Assembly: GCA_028279425.1 (NCBI GenBank) | Contig: JANQNV010000198.1 | Span: 1 to 64,000, forward strand | From: Longimicrobiales bacterium | GTDB lineage: Bacteria > Gemmatimonadota > Gemmatimonadetes > Longimicrobiales > Gaopeijiaceae | Length of the DNA stretch: 64,000 bases | Direction of reading: 5' to 3' | In this document: piece by piece, positions 16,749-26,157 of the stretch | Layout: every line of letters starts with the position of its first letter | Numbering within the stretch: the first letter of the stretch is position 1 | The notes under the pieces: generated by a model | Told to the model about the DNA's origin: nothing | Database searches by the model: none | Seen by the model: the letters and a program-made list of their open reading frames with translations, nothing else | Translations under genes and position numbers: made by a program

Positions 16749-19700
16749 CTATCGCGTCGCCCCGGCCTCGTCACCGCCAGCCCCCGCCGCGCGCCACGCC
16801 GCCTCCGCCTCCGCTCGACGAGCAGGGCCCTTCTCGAAGAGGTAGTACAGGGCGGGCGTGGTGGTGAGCACGAACAGCGTCGACGACAGCAGGCCACCGA
16901 TCAGAGCGTAGCCGAGCGCATTCCAGATGTTGGCGTCGGCCGTCTCGCTGAACAGCACGAGCGGGAGCAGTCCCAGAACGGTCGTGGCCGTGGTCATCAG
17001 GATCGGGCGCACCCGTTCGAGGGTGCCCCTCAGGATCGCCTCCTTGAGGCTCAAATCCGGCGTTCTTCGAACGTTGTTGATGTGGTCGACGAGCAGGATG
17101 GCGTTGTTGACCACGATCCCGCCCATCATGATCACCCCGATGTAGGCCTCTCGCGTGAAGGTGGCTCGCGCGTAGAAGAAGATCAGGAACACGCCGATCA
17201 GCGCCATCGGCACCGTCAGCAAGACGGCCATCGGCTGGCGCAGGGACTCGAAGAGCGCCGCCGTGACCATGTAGACGAGCAGAATCGAGATCAGGAGCAC
17301 CGCGTAGATCTGATTGCGTTCGTCGACCCCCCACCCCCACCCCTGCGTGACCTGGATCGTGTATCCAGCCGGGAGTTCGGTGTTTTCGATCAGGGCGTCG
17401 CGGTACAGGTCGCCCAGCTTGCGGGGGCCACGGAACTCGTACGCCACGCTGCGCTCGTACTGCTGGTTCTCGCGGTGGATGGTCGACAACACGTCGCGCC
17501 GATCGATCTCTACGACGTCTCCGAGTCGCACCGTGCGCCCGTCGGGTGTCTGGATCAGCGTTTCGCGCAGGCCGAGCACGTCGACGTAGTCGGCGTCGCG
17601 CACCTTCACCTCGTAGAAGAGGTCCTCCCCGCCCACCTTGATGCTCTGTTGGCCACCGGTGCCGGCGATCGCGCGGGAGAGCTGGTTGACGAGATCGGAC
17701 ACACTCATGTCGAACCGCGCCAGGCGGGTGCGATCGACCGCCACGGTGAACTCGGTCGCCTTGTCGCGGGTGAAGCGTCCCGAGGCGTTGGTGTCGACCT
17801 CCTGGACGCGAGCCAACCGCTCCAGGCGCCGCCCCAGATCCTCCGCGATGTCCCGCACCTTGAGGAAGTTGTAGCCGAGTACCTGGATCCGGTACGTAGG
17901 CGGACTGCTCCCCCCTCCGTAGAACGACGGACCGTAGCCCCGCACGTAGACGTCGGCTCCCGTGAAGGTGTGGCTGTACGCCAGCATCTGCTCCTTGATG
18001 GCCGGCGGAATCGCCGTGAACTCCAGCGAATCCGGAAACGTCACCTCCATGTAGGCACTCGTCTGCTGTACCGACGCCGTGAACTGCTCGACCTCGGGCA
18101 GCTGGAGCAGCTTGCCCTCGAAGAACTCCACGAGCTGATTGGTCCGCTCGAGATTGGAGCCGCGAGGGAGCGAAATCTGGATCGAGATGAACGTGCGCTG
18201 GCTGCCCCCTCCGCCCCACCGCACCCCCCGGGTCACGTACTTGTCGAAGGTGAAGCTCGAGAAGCCGAAGACCGCGAGAGTCACGAAGATCGCCACCCAC
18301 GGGTGATTCAGCGTGAATCCCACGACCGAGCCGTAGAACCGCTGGTAGAGGGGCGGGCGACGCGACGACCCCGACGCCTCGGAGGCCGCGGGGCCGACCC
18401 CGAGCGAGAACTCGGGGCGCTTGCCCTTCAGGATGCGCCCTGCGATCGACGGGATGAAGGTGAAGGCCACGAACAACGAGGCGAGCAGGGTCAGTCCGAC
18501 CACGATCGCCAGTGGGACGTAGAAGACGCGCAACTCGCCCTGGAGGTAGACGAAGGGCACGAAAACGATGAGGGTCGTCGCGGTCGAGGCGAGGATCGGG
18601 AGCACCACTTCGCGGGCGCCGTGCTCCGCGGCCACGCTCGCGTCTTCGCCCTTCTGCCATCGCCGGTAGACGTTTTCGAGCACCACGATGGAGTTGTCGA
18701 CGATCAACCCGAAGCCCATCGCGAGCCCCATCAACGTCAGCAGGTTCAGCGTCAGGCCGCCGAAGTAGATGAGGTTGAGCGAGATCAGGACCGAAAAGGC
18801 GATCGTGGCGAAGACGAGTCCCGCCGAGCGCAGCGAGCCGAGGAATACCAGGAGCACCAGGAAGATGACGACCGCCGCGATCGCGGCCCGCGCCCGCAGG
18901 TCGGTGAGCTGCCGGCGTACGTCTTCGCTTTCGTCGTACTCCAGAATGAAGCGGCTGCCGTTGGGATTGAGGTCCTCCAGCTCCGCGAGGCGCGCTTTGA
19001 CGGCATCGGCGGTGCGCACCGTGTTGGCGCCCCGCGACTTCGTCAGCGACATCGTGACGGAGGGGCGCGCGTTGATGCGCTCGAGCCGGCGGGCCTCCTC
19101 GAAGGTGTCGTGCACCGTCGCCACGTCGCCGATGCGCACGACGGTGCCGTCGACCGCCCGAATCGGCGCGAGGCGAATATCGTCGGCGCTCTGCGGCCGA
19201 TTCACGATGGTGACGGTGCGCTCGTTTTCGTCCTCCCGGATGATCCCCGCCTCCTGGACGAGATCGAGCTCGTTGATGCGCTGATAGACGACGAAGGGGT
19301 TGAATCCCAGCGACCGCACCTTCTCCTCGTCGACCCGGATCTCGATTCGGCGTTCGCGCCCCCCGAAGACCCGTGTAACCGCCACGCCATCGATCTGGTT
19401 GAGCTCGGGCGCGACGACGTCTTCGAGATGCCGGTGCAGCGCCTCGAGGATGAACGGGCCGGTGAACGAGTAGCTGAGGAAGGGGCGCTGCGCGTCCTGG
19501 AATTCGCGCGGCACGTACGGCTCCACCACGAGTCCGCGCACGCCGGGCGGTAGATCCTCTTCGATCGCGGCGATCCGCTCCGAGAGCTCGAGCCGCACGA
19601 AGTCCATGTCGGCGTCGCGGTCGAAGGCGACCTCGATCGAGGCCCTTCCTTCGTAGGAGTCCGACTTGATGCTGTCGACCCCCTGCACCTGCTGGATGGC

Positions 19701-19901
19701 CGCCTCGAGCGGTGACGTCAGGAATGCCTCGACCGTCTCGGGACTCGACCCGGCCCAGCTGCCGCTGACCGTCAGCCGCGGCAACTGCGTGTCGGGCAGG
19801 AACTCGATCGGGATGTTCTGCCACGAGAAGAGACCGAGAAGCGCGACGGCGGTGTAGGTCATCGCCACGGCGACCGGGCGACGGATGCTGAGGCGGATCA
19901 T
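16749..19901 (-). CDS. Efflux RND transporter permease subunit (second of a tandem pair)
   Basis: Inner-membrane, proton-driven pump of the AcrB/HAE-1 superfamily, 1050 residues, with two repeats of six TM helices and large periplasmic loops. The TM4 motif is LIVDNSIVVLENV: the first proton-relay Asp is kept and the second is Asn, as in many HAE-family pumps. Its ATG overlaps the TGA of the preceding RND gene by one base (TGATG). With the membrane-fusion and TolC-like genes upstream it forms a four-gene efflux operon. A pair of unequal RND subunits suggests a heteromeric pump like MdtBC. Substrate cannot be inferred. Confidence 0.93.
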   Translation of the reverse strand: MIRLSIRRPVAVAMTYTAVALLGLFSWQNIPIEFLPDTQLPRLTVSGSWAGSSPETVEAFLTSPLEAAIQQVQGVDSIKSDSYEGRASIEVAFDRDADMDFVRLELSERIAAIEEDLPPGVRGLVVEPYVPREFQDAQRPFLSYSFTGPFILEALHRHLEDVVAPELNQIDGVAVTRVFGGRERRIEIRVDEEKVRSLGFNPFVVYQRINELDLVQEAGIIREDENERTVTIVNRPQSADDIRLAPIRAVDGTVVRIGDVATVHDTFEEARRLERINARPSVTMSLTKSRGANTVRTADAVKARLAELEDLNPNGSRFILEYDESEDVRRQLTDLRARAAIAAVVIFLVLLVFLGSLRSAGLVFATIAFSVLISLNLIYFGGLTLNLLTLMGLAMGFGLIVDNSIVVLENVYRRWQKGEDASVAAEHGAREVVLPILASTATTLIVFVPFVYLQGELRVFYVPLAIVVGLTLLASLFVAFTFIPSIAGRILKGKRPEFSLGVGPAASEASGSSRRPPLYQRFYGSVVGFTLNHPWVAIFVTLAVFGFSSFTFDKYVTRGVRWGGGGSQRTFISIQISLPRGSNLERTNQLVEFFEGKLLQLPEVEQFTASVQQTSAYMEVTFPDSLEFTAIPPAIKEQMLAYSHTFTGADVYVRGYGPSFYGGGSSPPTYRIQVLGYNFLKVRDIAEDLGRRLERLARVQEVDTNASGRFTRDKATEFTVAVDRTRLARFDMSVSDLVNQLSRAIAGTGGQQSIKVGGEDLFYEVKVRDADYVDVLGLRETLIQTPDGRTVRLGDVVEIDRRDVLSTIHRENQQYERSVAYEFRGPRKLGDLYRDALIENTELPAGYTIQVTQGWGWGVDERNQIYAVLLISILLVYMVTAALFESLRQPMAVLLTVPMALIGVFLIFFYARATFTREAYIGVIMMGGIVVNNAILLVDHINNVRRTPDLSLKEAILRGTLERVRPILMTTATTVLGLLPLVLFSETADANIWNALGYALIGGLLSSTLFVLTTTPALYYLFEKGPARRAEAEAAWRAAGAGGDEAGATR

Positions 19902-22900
19902 CAGTCGGCTCCCGAGGCGGGGATCGGCTCGAGTCGAGGTTCATCCCGGGGCGACCCCTGCGCCCGCAGGCGAAGATCTTCGACGGTCTGGTACACCACC
20001 GGGACGACGATCAGAGTGAGGAGGGTTGCGACGATGAGGCCACCGATCACGGCGATGGCCAGGGGCGCCCGGAGGTCGGCTCCACGCCCGATCCCGAGGG
20101 CCATCGGGAGGAGGCCGAGCACGGTCGTCACCGTCGTCATGAGGATGGGGCGAAGCCGCACCCGGCCGGCCTGCAGGATCGCCTCCCGCAGGACCATCCC
20201 CCGAGCTCGCGCCTGGTTGATGAAGTCGACCTTCACGATCGCGTCGTTGACTACGATTCCGACCAGGATGACCACACCGATCAGACTCATCGTATTGAAG
20301 CCCTGCCCGGAGACCCACAGCGCCAACACCGCGCCCACCAGGGCGAGAGGAACCGCCATCAGGATCGTGAGCGGGTGCACGAAGGATTCGAACTGCGCGG
20401 CCAGGATCATGTAGACGAGGATCAGCGCCAGCGCGAACGCGAAGGTGAGATCGCGGAAGGAGCGCCGCATCTCTTCGTTTTCGCCGCCGACCTCCATGCG
20501 CAACTCGCGTGAGCTCGTGTAGCCGCTGAGTTCGGCCTCGATCGCCGTGATGGCGCTGCCCAGACCGCCCCGGACGACGTCGGCGTACACCGGGATCACC
20601 CGCCCCTGCTCTTCCCGCCGCACCTCCGCCGGGCCGATTGCATCTCGAATCCGCACGAGCTCACGGATCGGAACCCCCTGCACTCGAAGCCCTTCGAGGG
20701 TAGAGCGCTCGTAGCGGAGATCTCTCGGATAGCTGACCACGACGGGAATCTTGCGATCGAAGTCGACGTACTCCGTCGCCCGATCCCCCCGCATCGCACG
20801 ATCGACCGTCGCCGAGACTTCGCCGGGCTCGATTCCGTACTGGGCCGCCTGCTCGGTGAGGATCTCGACGTCGATCTGCGGGGTGCCCTCTTCGGCGCCC
20901 ACCCGCACGTTGCCGAGCATGTCGAGCTGCGCCAGGCGGGCCCGCACCTCCTCGGCCCGCCCCATCAGGAGGCCCAGGTCGTCTCCGCGCACGCGCACCG
21001 ACACGTCGGCGTCGGACCCCCCCAGAATGGTGCCCAGCGCCGTGGCCTGCCCCGCCTGGAAGGACAGCGCCCCCGGCGGGAACGCGCCCTGGAGGGGTGC
21101 CAGGCGGTCGAGTACGTCGGCCGTGCGCACGCCCTCGAGCAGGCGCACCTGGAACTGCGCGGTGTTCAGGCCGGTCTCCTCCTGACCCTCGGCGTAGGCG
21201 CGCACGTCGCGCCCCACCCGGCCGAACACCGCCTCGACACCGGGATCCTCGAGCAACGCCGTTTCGATCTGTTCGGCCGCCTCGGCGGTGGTCTCGATGC
21301 CCACCCCCTCGTCGAGCTGGAGCCGGATGTCGAACGCCCCCTGATCGACGTTGGGCAACAGGTCGCGCTGCAACATCGCACCGAGCGCGAGTGTGCCGAG
21401 GAGCGCGAGGGTCGACAGCCCCAGGACACGTCCGGGATGCACGAGCGACCACTCCAGCGCGCCGTGGTAGCGCTCGGCGAAGCGGTCGAAGGCCCGATCG
21501 AAGGCGTCGAGGAACGGTCGAGTCACCCGCCCCACCGTCCGGCCGAAGCCCGACCACCAGAACTCCGCCAGCGACCGCGCGAGACGCACGACGAAGCCGA
21601 TCACCTTGAAGGGGGCGAACACGATGGCGAACCACCCCCACTGCACCCAGCCGAGCCCTTTGGGCCGCGCTCGCAGCTCCGGATCGGGATCGGGGGCCTT
21701 CGCTTCGCCCCCCGAGAAGCGCGCGGCCAGCGCAGGCAGCAGAGTGAGCGCGACGAGCAGAGAGGCGATGAGCGAAAAGGCCACCGCCAGAGACAGATCG
21801 CCGAACAGCTCCCCGGCGACCCCTTCGACGTAGATGATCGGGCCGAAGACGGAGATGGTCGTGAGGGTGGAAGCGGTGATCGCGCCCTGCACCTCTTCGG
21901 CTCCGATCGCGGCCGCCTCGAGCCCCGACTTCCCCTCCTCGCGGTGCCGGAAGACGTTTTCGAGTACGACGATGGAGTTGTCGACCAGCATGCCCACGCC
22001 GAGGGCGAGTCCACCGAGACTCATGATGTTGAGCGAGACGCCGGCCGCCTCCATGAGGGCGAAGGTGCCGACCACGGAGATGGGGATCGCGGTGGCGATG
22101 GCGAAGGGATAGCGCGAGTCGCGCAGGAAGAGGAAGAGGACGAGGAAGGCGAGAATGCCCCCGAAGACCAGCGCCTGGACCACATTGCTGATCGACGAGG
22201 CGATGAACCCCGCCTGCGAGTAGGCGACGTCGAGCTGGATCTCCGGGAACTCGAGGCGCAGCAACTCCAGAACGTCGTCGACGGCGCGGGCGACGGTGAC
22301 CGTATTCGCCCCCGACTCCTTGAAGATGAGGAGCCCCACCGACTCGACTCCGTCGTAGTACGCCATCGACTCGCGCTCGGCGAAGCCGTCGGTCACGGTG
22401 CCGATGTCCTGCACGCGCACCAGCCGGTAGCCCGGCTCCCCCTCCTCGTCGGTGTCGCCCGTGGCCTGCTGGGCCACCACCACGTCGGCGATCTCCTCGA
22501 CCGTCTGGAACTCGCCCATGGTGCGCAGCGGATAGCGGTACCGACCCTGCAGGATCGTCCCGCTGCCGCCGCTGACGTTGGACTGCGCCAACGCCTGGCT
22601 GACCTGCGCGATCGTGAGTCCGTACGCATCCATCCTACGGGGGTCGACCTCGACCTGGATCTCGCGGTCGAGTCCCCCCGACACCGCCGCCTGCGCGACG
22701 CCGTCGAGCTGCTCGAGCCGTCGCCGGAAGACCGTCTCGGCGAGCTCTTTGGTCGTCCACAGATCCTCCGGCCCTGCGACGCTGAGCGTCATGATGGGCT
22801 CGGACTCGGGGTCCACCCGCAGGATCCGGGGGCGGGTCGCCGTCTCGGGAAGCCCCTCGCGCAGGTTGTCCATCCGCTCCCGCACGTTGAGCATCGCGTA

Positions 22901-23206
22901 GTCCATGTCGGAGCCCCACGCGAACTGCAGCGTGACCAGGCTGACCCCCTCGCGCGACATCGACGACACCCGCTCGACCCCGGATACGGCTGCGGCCTCG
23001 GCTTCGACCCGCTCCGTGATCAGCCGCTCGACCTCGGCCGGCGCGACGTCGGGATACGAGGTGTAGACCACGAGCCTCGGGTAGCTGACGTCGGGCAGCA
23101 GGTCGATCGGCAGGCGGATGTAGCTGATCGCCCCGAGGAGGATGACCGCGAGGAACAACATCGCGACCGCAACCGGACGCCGGGTCGAGGTGCGGGGGAT
23201 CGACAC
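19901..23206 (-). CDS. Efflux RND transporter permease subunit (first of a tandem pair)
   Basis: 1101-residue AcrB-type pump. The N-terminus RRPVAVAMLFLAVILLGAISY is the first TM helix, and TM4 carries MLVDNSIVVLENVFRHREEG with a D-N pair. It is longer than its downstream partner mainly through a cytoplasmic segment between TM6 and TM7 (around residues 490-570). It begins 3 bases after the TolC-like gene ends and overlaps the second RND gene by one base, so stoichiometric expression is likely. Confidence 0.93.
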   Translation of the reverse strand: MSIPRTSTRRPVAVAMLFLAVILLGAISYIRLPIDLLPDVSYPRLVVYTSYPDVAPAEVERLITERVEAEAAAVSGVERVSSMSREGVSLVTLQFAWGSDMDYAMLNVRERMDNLREGLPETATRPRILRVDPESEPIMTLSVAGPEDLWTTKELAETVFRRRLEQLDGVAQAAVSGGLDREIQVEVDPRRMDAYGLTIAQVSQALAQSNVSGGSGTILQGRYRYPLRTMGEFQTVEEIADVVVAQQATGDTDEEGEPGYRLVRVQDIGTVTDGFAERESMAYYDGVESVGLLIFKESGANTVTVARAVDDVLELLRLEFPEIQLDVAYSQAGFIASSISNVVQALVFGGILAFLVLFLFLRDSRYPFAIATAIPISVVGTFALMEAAGVSLNIMSLGGLALGVGMLVDNSIVVLENVFRHREEGKSGLEAAAIGAEEVQGAITASTLTTISVFGPIIYVEGVAGELFGDLSLAVAFSLIASLLVALTLLPALAARFSGGEAKAPDPDPELRARPKGLGWVQWGWFAIVFAPFKVIGFVVRLARSLAEFWWSGFGRTVGRVTRPFLDAFDRAFDRFAERYHGALEWSLVHPGRVLGLSTLALLGTLALGAMLQRDLLPNVDQGAFDIRLQLDEGVGIETTAEAAEQIETALLEDPGVEAVFGRVGRDVRAYAEGQEETGLNTAQFQVRLLEGVRTADVLDRLAPLQGAFPPGALSFQAGQATALGTILGGSDADVSVRVRGDDLGLLMGRAEEVRARLAQLDMLGNVRVGAEEGTPQIDVEILTEQAAQYGIEPGEVSATVDRAMRGDRATEYVDFDRKIPVVVSYPRDLRYERSTLEGLRVQGVPIRELVRIRDAIGPAEVRREEQGRVIPVYADVVRGGLGSAITAIEAELSGYTSSRELRMEVGGENEEMRRSFRDLTFAFALALILVYMILAAQFESFVHPLTILMAVPLALVGAVLALWVSGQGFNTMSLIGVVILVGIVVNDAIVKVDFINQARARGMVLREAILQAGRVRLRPILMTTVTTVLGLLPMALGIGRGADLRAPLAIAVIGGLIVATLLTLIVVPVVYQTVEDLRLRAQGSPRDEPRLEPIPASGAD

Positions 23207-23209
23207 CGA

Positions 23210-24703
23210 TCAGCCTCCCGCCGCCGGGCGCACCGGCCCGCCGACCGCCGTCTCCAGCGCGATCAGCGCATCGACGAAGCCGTAGCGCGCCTGGATCACC
23301 TGACGGCGCCCGGTGGCCTCCTGCTCGACGGCGTCCTGGAGTTGCTCGAAGGTGCGCGTGCCGAGGCGGTACTCCTCGCGAGCGAGGCGGAGCGCGTCTT
23401 CGGCGATTTCGACCGAACGGGTCGCCAGCCGGAGCGTCTCGCCCTGGTCACGCAGGTTGATCAGCTGCGAGCGTACCTCCTGCTCGGTCTGGAGGCGCGT
23501 TTCGTCGAGCGTCTCCTGCTGGTTGTCGAGGGTGACTTTGGCCTGGGCCTCGGCAGCGGTACTGCCGAAGTAGTCGTTCAGGAAGGGGATCGAGAGCGAG
23601 GCGCTGAAGGAGCTCTGGACCCGATCCTCGAGACCGAACGAGAAGAATGCGTCGCTCTCGCGGGTCTGCAGGAACGGCCCCCAGTTGTAGCGCAGATTGA
23701 TGGTGGGCCACTTCCACTGACCCGCTGATGCGACGCCGACCCGCGCCTCATCGACACCCGCCACCGCCGTACGCACCTGCGGATTGTCGCCGAGCGCGCG
23801 GGCCACCAGTCCGTCGGCGTTGAGCGTGGCCGGGTCGAACACAGGGAGGGCTTCCGACTCGGGGCGGAGGGCCGGCAGTTCGGTATCACCCAACGTCGTC
23901 CGTAGCGTCAACAGCGCCTGCTCATATGAGGTGCGCTGCTGCTGAATCGCCAATAGCTGCTGCTCCACCGCGAGTTCCGCCTGCAACACGTCGACCTGGG
24001 TGTTTCGAGCGAGCCCAAAGAGACGCTCCGCCGTCTCGAGATCCCTTCGTCGGGCGTCGGCGATCGCCTCCTCGACCGACAGCAACTCCCGCTGCTCGAG
24101 AGCGTCGAAGTACTGCCGCTCCACATCTGCGCGAAGCGTGGCCTGCGCCCCGTCCAGGGTCAGCACACGGCCGCGGTTGACCTGCTCCTGGCGGCGGCGC
24201 TCGTTGAGGAAGCTGAGTCCCTGGATGCTCCAGTTGAGGGTGACGCTCTGCCCGCTGTTCGACGTGTAGATCCAGTTCGCCTCGGGGTTCTCCAGAGGAA
24301 AGCCGAGGGGGTCGAGGGCCACCCTCTGAAGATTCCCATTATAGGTGGTCGAGAAGAGGTTTCCTTGTACGTCCGGCAAGAGCGACCCGAACAAGCTACT
24401 CCGCGTCTCGACCCCGTTCAGCCCCAGCGAGTTTTCGGCTCGCCGCACGGCGGGGTTGGCTCCGAGCGCGATCCCGAGCGCGTCGTCGAGCGACAGCACC
24501 AGGGTGTCGGGTTGCTGGGCCTGAGCGGCGAGGGGCAGCACGCCCATCCCGAGCGCGGCACAGACGAGCCCCACCCCGACAGCGGTCGCCCCTCTCCCGG
24601 CGGCACCCCTCGAGCGATCGGACCTGCCCACACCGCATCCCCCACCACCACGCCCGGTCGGCGCCCGGCCCGTGGCGACCCGCGCGCTGCCGAAGGCCCT
24701 CAC
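23210..24703 (-). CDS. TolC-family outer-membrane efflux protein
   Basis: Outer-membrane channel of the tripartite pump. 497 residues from the GTG at 24703, which overlaps the TGA of the membrane-fusion gene (GTGA). A signal peptide (GLVCAALGMGVLPLAAQAQ) is preceded by a long Arg/Gly-rich stretch, so a later GTG nearer the signal peptide is also possible. The mature part has two long coiled-coil repeats with TolC-type patterns (LDDALGIALGANPAVRRAE, then REEYRLGTRTFEQLQDA). The longer ATG reading from 24883 is antisense-like and rejected. Confidence 0.88.
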   Translation of the reverse strand: MRAFGSARVATGRAPTGRGGGGCGVGRSDRSRGAAGRGATAVGVGLVCAALGMGVLPLAAQAQQPDTLVLSLDDALGIALGANPAVRRAENSLGLNGVETRSSLFGSLLPDVQGNLFSTTYNGNLQRVALDPLGFPLENPEANWIYTSNSGQSVTLNWSIQGLSFLNERRRQEQVNRGRVLTLDGAQATLRADVERQYFDALEQRELLSVEEAIADARRRDLETAERLFGLARNTQVDVLQAELAVEQQLLAIQQQRTSYEQALLTLRTTLGDTELPALRPESEALPVFDPATLNADGLVARALGDNPQVRTAVAGVDEARVGVASAGQWKWPTINLRYNWGPFLQTRESDAFFSFGLEDRVQSSFSASLSIPFLNDYFGSTAAEAQAKVTLDNQQETLDETRLQTEQEVRSQLINLRDQGETLRLATRSVEIAEDALRLAREEYRLGTRTFEQLQDAVEQEATGRRQVIQARYGFVDALIALETAVGGPVRPAAGG

Positions 24704-25905
24704 GACCCCGGCCTCCCCCCTGCCCGGCGCGGGTTGTCGACGAGTTGGATGCGCGTGTCGTGGGCGAGGTAGTGGTGCCCATCGATCAGCACGATGCTGC
24801 CGGGGTCGATCGGATCGGTGTCCTCGCTCGGCACGATCTCGATGAACTGCTCGTTTTCGCGCCCCGTCTGCACGTAGTTCCACTTCGCCAGCCCCTCGTC
24901 GTCTTCGCCCTCGAACAGATAGACCATCGTGCGCCGACGCCCCTCACCTCGCTCCAGGATGGCCGATCGAGGCACCAGGATCCGATCGGCGAAGCTACGG
25001 GCATTGATCGTCACATCGGCGTACATACCCGGTTTGATTCGACCCTGGGGGTTCGGAAGGTGGATGGTCACCCGCCCCGTCCGCTCTGCCGAGACCACCG
25101 GGTTGAGCGTCTGGATCCTGCCGGTGAAGGTCTCGCCGGGGAACGCCGCGAAGGTGACCTCGGCGGTGCGCCCCTCGGCCAGGTAGCCCAACTCGGCCTC
25201 GAGCACGTTGACCTCGACCTTGATCGGATCGAGATCTACCACGGTCATCAACTCGGTGCCTGCCCCCGCCTGCTGCCCCTCCACCACGAGCAGGTCGGCG
25301 ATGCGCCCCTCGAAGGGCGCCCGGACCGTCGCCCGCTCCAGGCGCAGTCGAGCCTGCGCGAGCGTCACCTCGGCGGCCCCGAGCCCACTCGAAGCCCGCG
25401 CCACCGTATCGCGCCGCGCCCGGATCCTCGGATCGTCGATCTCGTCGTCGAAGAGGATCGTGGCTTCGTACTGGGCCTGGGCGTTGGCCCGCTCGGCCTC
25501 GGCCCGCGCCACCTCCAGGGCGAGCTCCAGCGTGTCGATCTGCACGATGGTCGAGCCGACCGAGACGCGTGAGTTCTCCCGAACCGGGACCGCCTGGATC
25601 ACCCCCTCCACCTGGCTGGCCACCGTGGCGCGCCGGAAGGCCTCGGCCTGACCAGACGCCTGGACGGTTTCCCACAGCGTGTCGCGCACGACGGGTACAC
25701 CGCTGACCGGCTGCGGGAGGTCGGTGCTGAACTGATCGCCGGCCGCCCCCAGATCGACGCCGAGCGAGTCGGCGGTCGCCGTCGCGGCGCCGGGTCCCTC
25801 TTCATCGGTCGATTCGGGCCGCAGCCGCCACCAGGTGCCACCGGCGACGGCCGCGACGACGATGACGATGGTGAAGATCGAGAGCGTGCTTCGCGAGAAT
25901 GCCAT
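24700..25905 (-). CDS. Efflux RND periplasmic adaptor (membrane-fusion protein, HlyD-like)
   Basis: 401 residues. One N-terminal TM anchor (STLSIFTIVIVVAAVAGGTWW) is followed by a lipoyl-like half (GVIQAVPVRENSRVSVGSTI), an alpha-hairpin, the second lipoyl half (ATVRAPFEGRIADLLVVEGQ) and beta-barrel segments (GRIKPGMYADVTINA). It bridges the RND pumps to the TolC-like channel. The start at 25905 puts the anchor at the N-terminus; an ATG at 25986 adds 27 Arg/Ser-rich residues and is less likely. First gene of the efflux operon. Confidence 0.92.
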   Translation of the reverse strand: MAFSRSTLSIFTIVIVVAAVAGGTWWRLRPESTDEEGPGAATATADSLGVDLGAAGDQFSTDLPQPVSGVPVVRDTLWETVQASGQAEAFRRATVASQVEGVIQAVPVRENSRVSVGSTIVQIDTLELALEVARAEAERANAQAQYEATILFDDEIDDPRIRARRDTVARASSGLGAAEVTLAQARLRLERATVRAPFEGRIADLLVVEGQQAGAGTELMTVVDLDPIKVEVNVLEAELGYLAEGRTAEVTFAAFPGETFTGRIQTLNPVVSAERTGRVTIHLPNPQGRIKPGMYADVTINARSFADRILVPRSAILERGEGRRRTMVYLFEGEDDEGLAKWNYVQTGRENEQFIEIVPSEDTDPIDPGSIVLIDGHHYLAHDTRIQLVDNPRRAGGRPGS

Positions 25906-26031
25906 CGGCGCTTCGAGTCCGGGTGGGAGAGTACGTCTGCTCGGCCGTCTCGGCCTTCGAGAATGAGACGTAGAGCTCCGGTCCACCGTTGCCGCAACTC
26001 CGCCCGACCCTACGACCGACCTGACCCGCGC

Positions 26032-26061
26032 ATTCTATGCGAGCCCTCGGGGATCAGGCAA
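26032..26061 (-). promoter_or_regulatory. Probable promoter of the efflux operon
   Basis: TTGCCT (26056-26061), 18 bases, TAGAAT (26032-26037) on the minus strand, giving a leader of about 120 bases before the membrane-fusion gene. No regulator gene is adjacent. Confidence 0.45.
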
Positions 26062-26123
26062 TGAACCGATGCGACAGGGTGTACGGGTAAGCTACGCCCG
26101 CGCCTCGGGAGCGATACCTCACC

Positions 26124-26152
26124 GTGACAAGCGCGACGCGGCGCGATAGCGT
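26124..26152 (+). promoter_or_regulatory. Possible promoter producing a leaderless transcript
   Basis: GTGACA (26124-26129), 17 bases, TAGCGT (26147-26152). The expected start would fall at or next to the ATG at 26158, and no ribosome site precedes that ATG, which fits leaderless translation. The -10 is only a moderate match. Confidence 0.35.
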
Positions 26153-26157
26153 CGTCC

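Noticed and set aside
16743-19553. A 936-codon rightward open frame opposite the RND gene
   Set aside because: Antisense shadow of a clear RND pump. Its translation is rich in Arg, His, Glu and Gln with no family motif, as expected for the opposite strand of a GC-rich gene.
21437-23728. A 763-codon rightward open frame opposite the first RND gene and TolC-like gene
   Set aside because: Antisense of two well-supported genes; no motif and biased composition.
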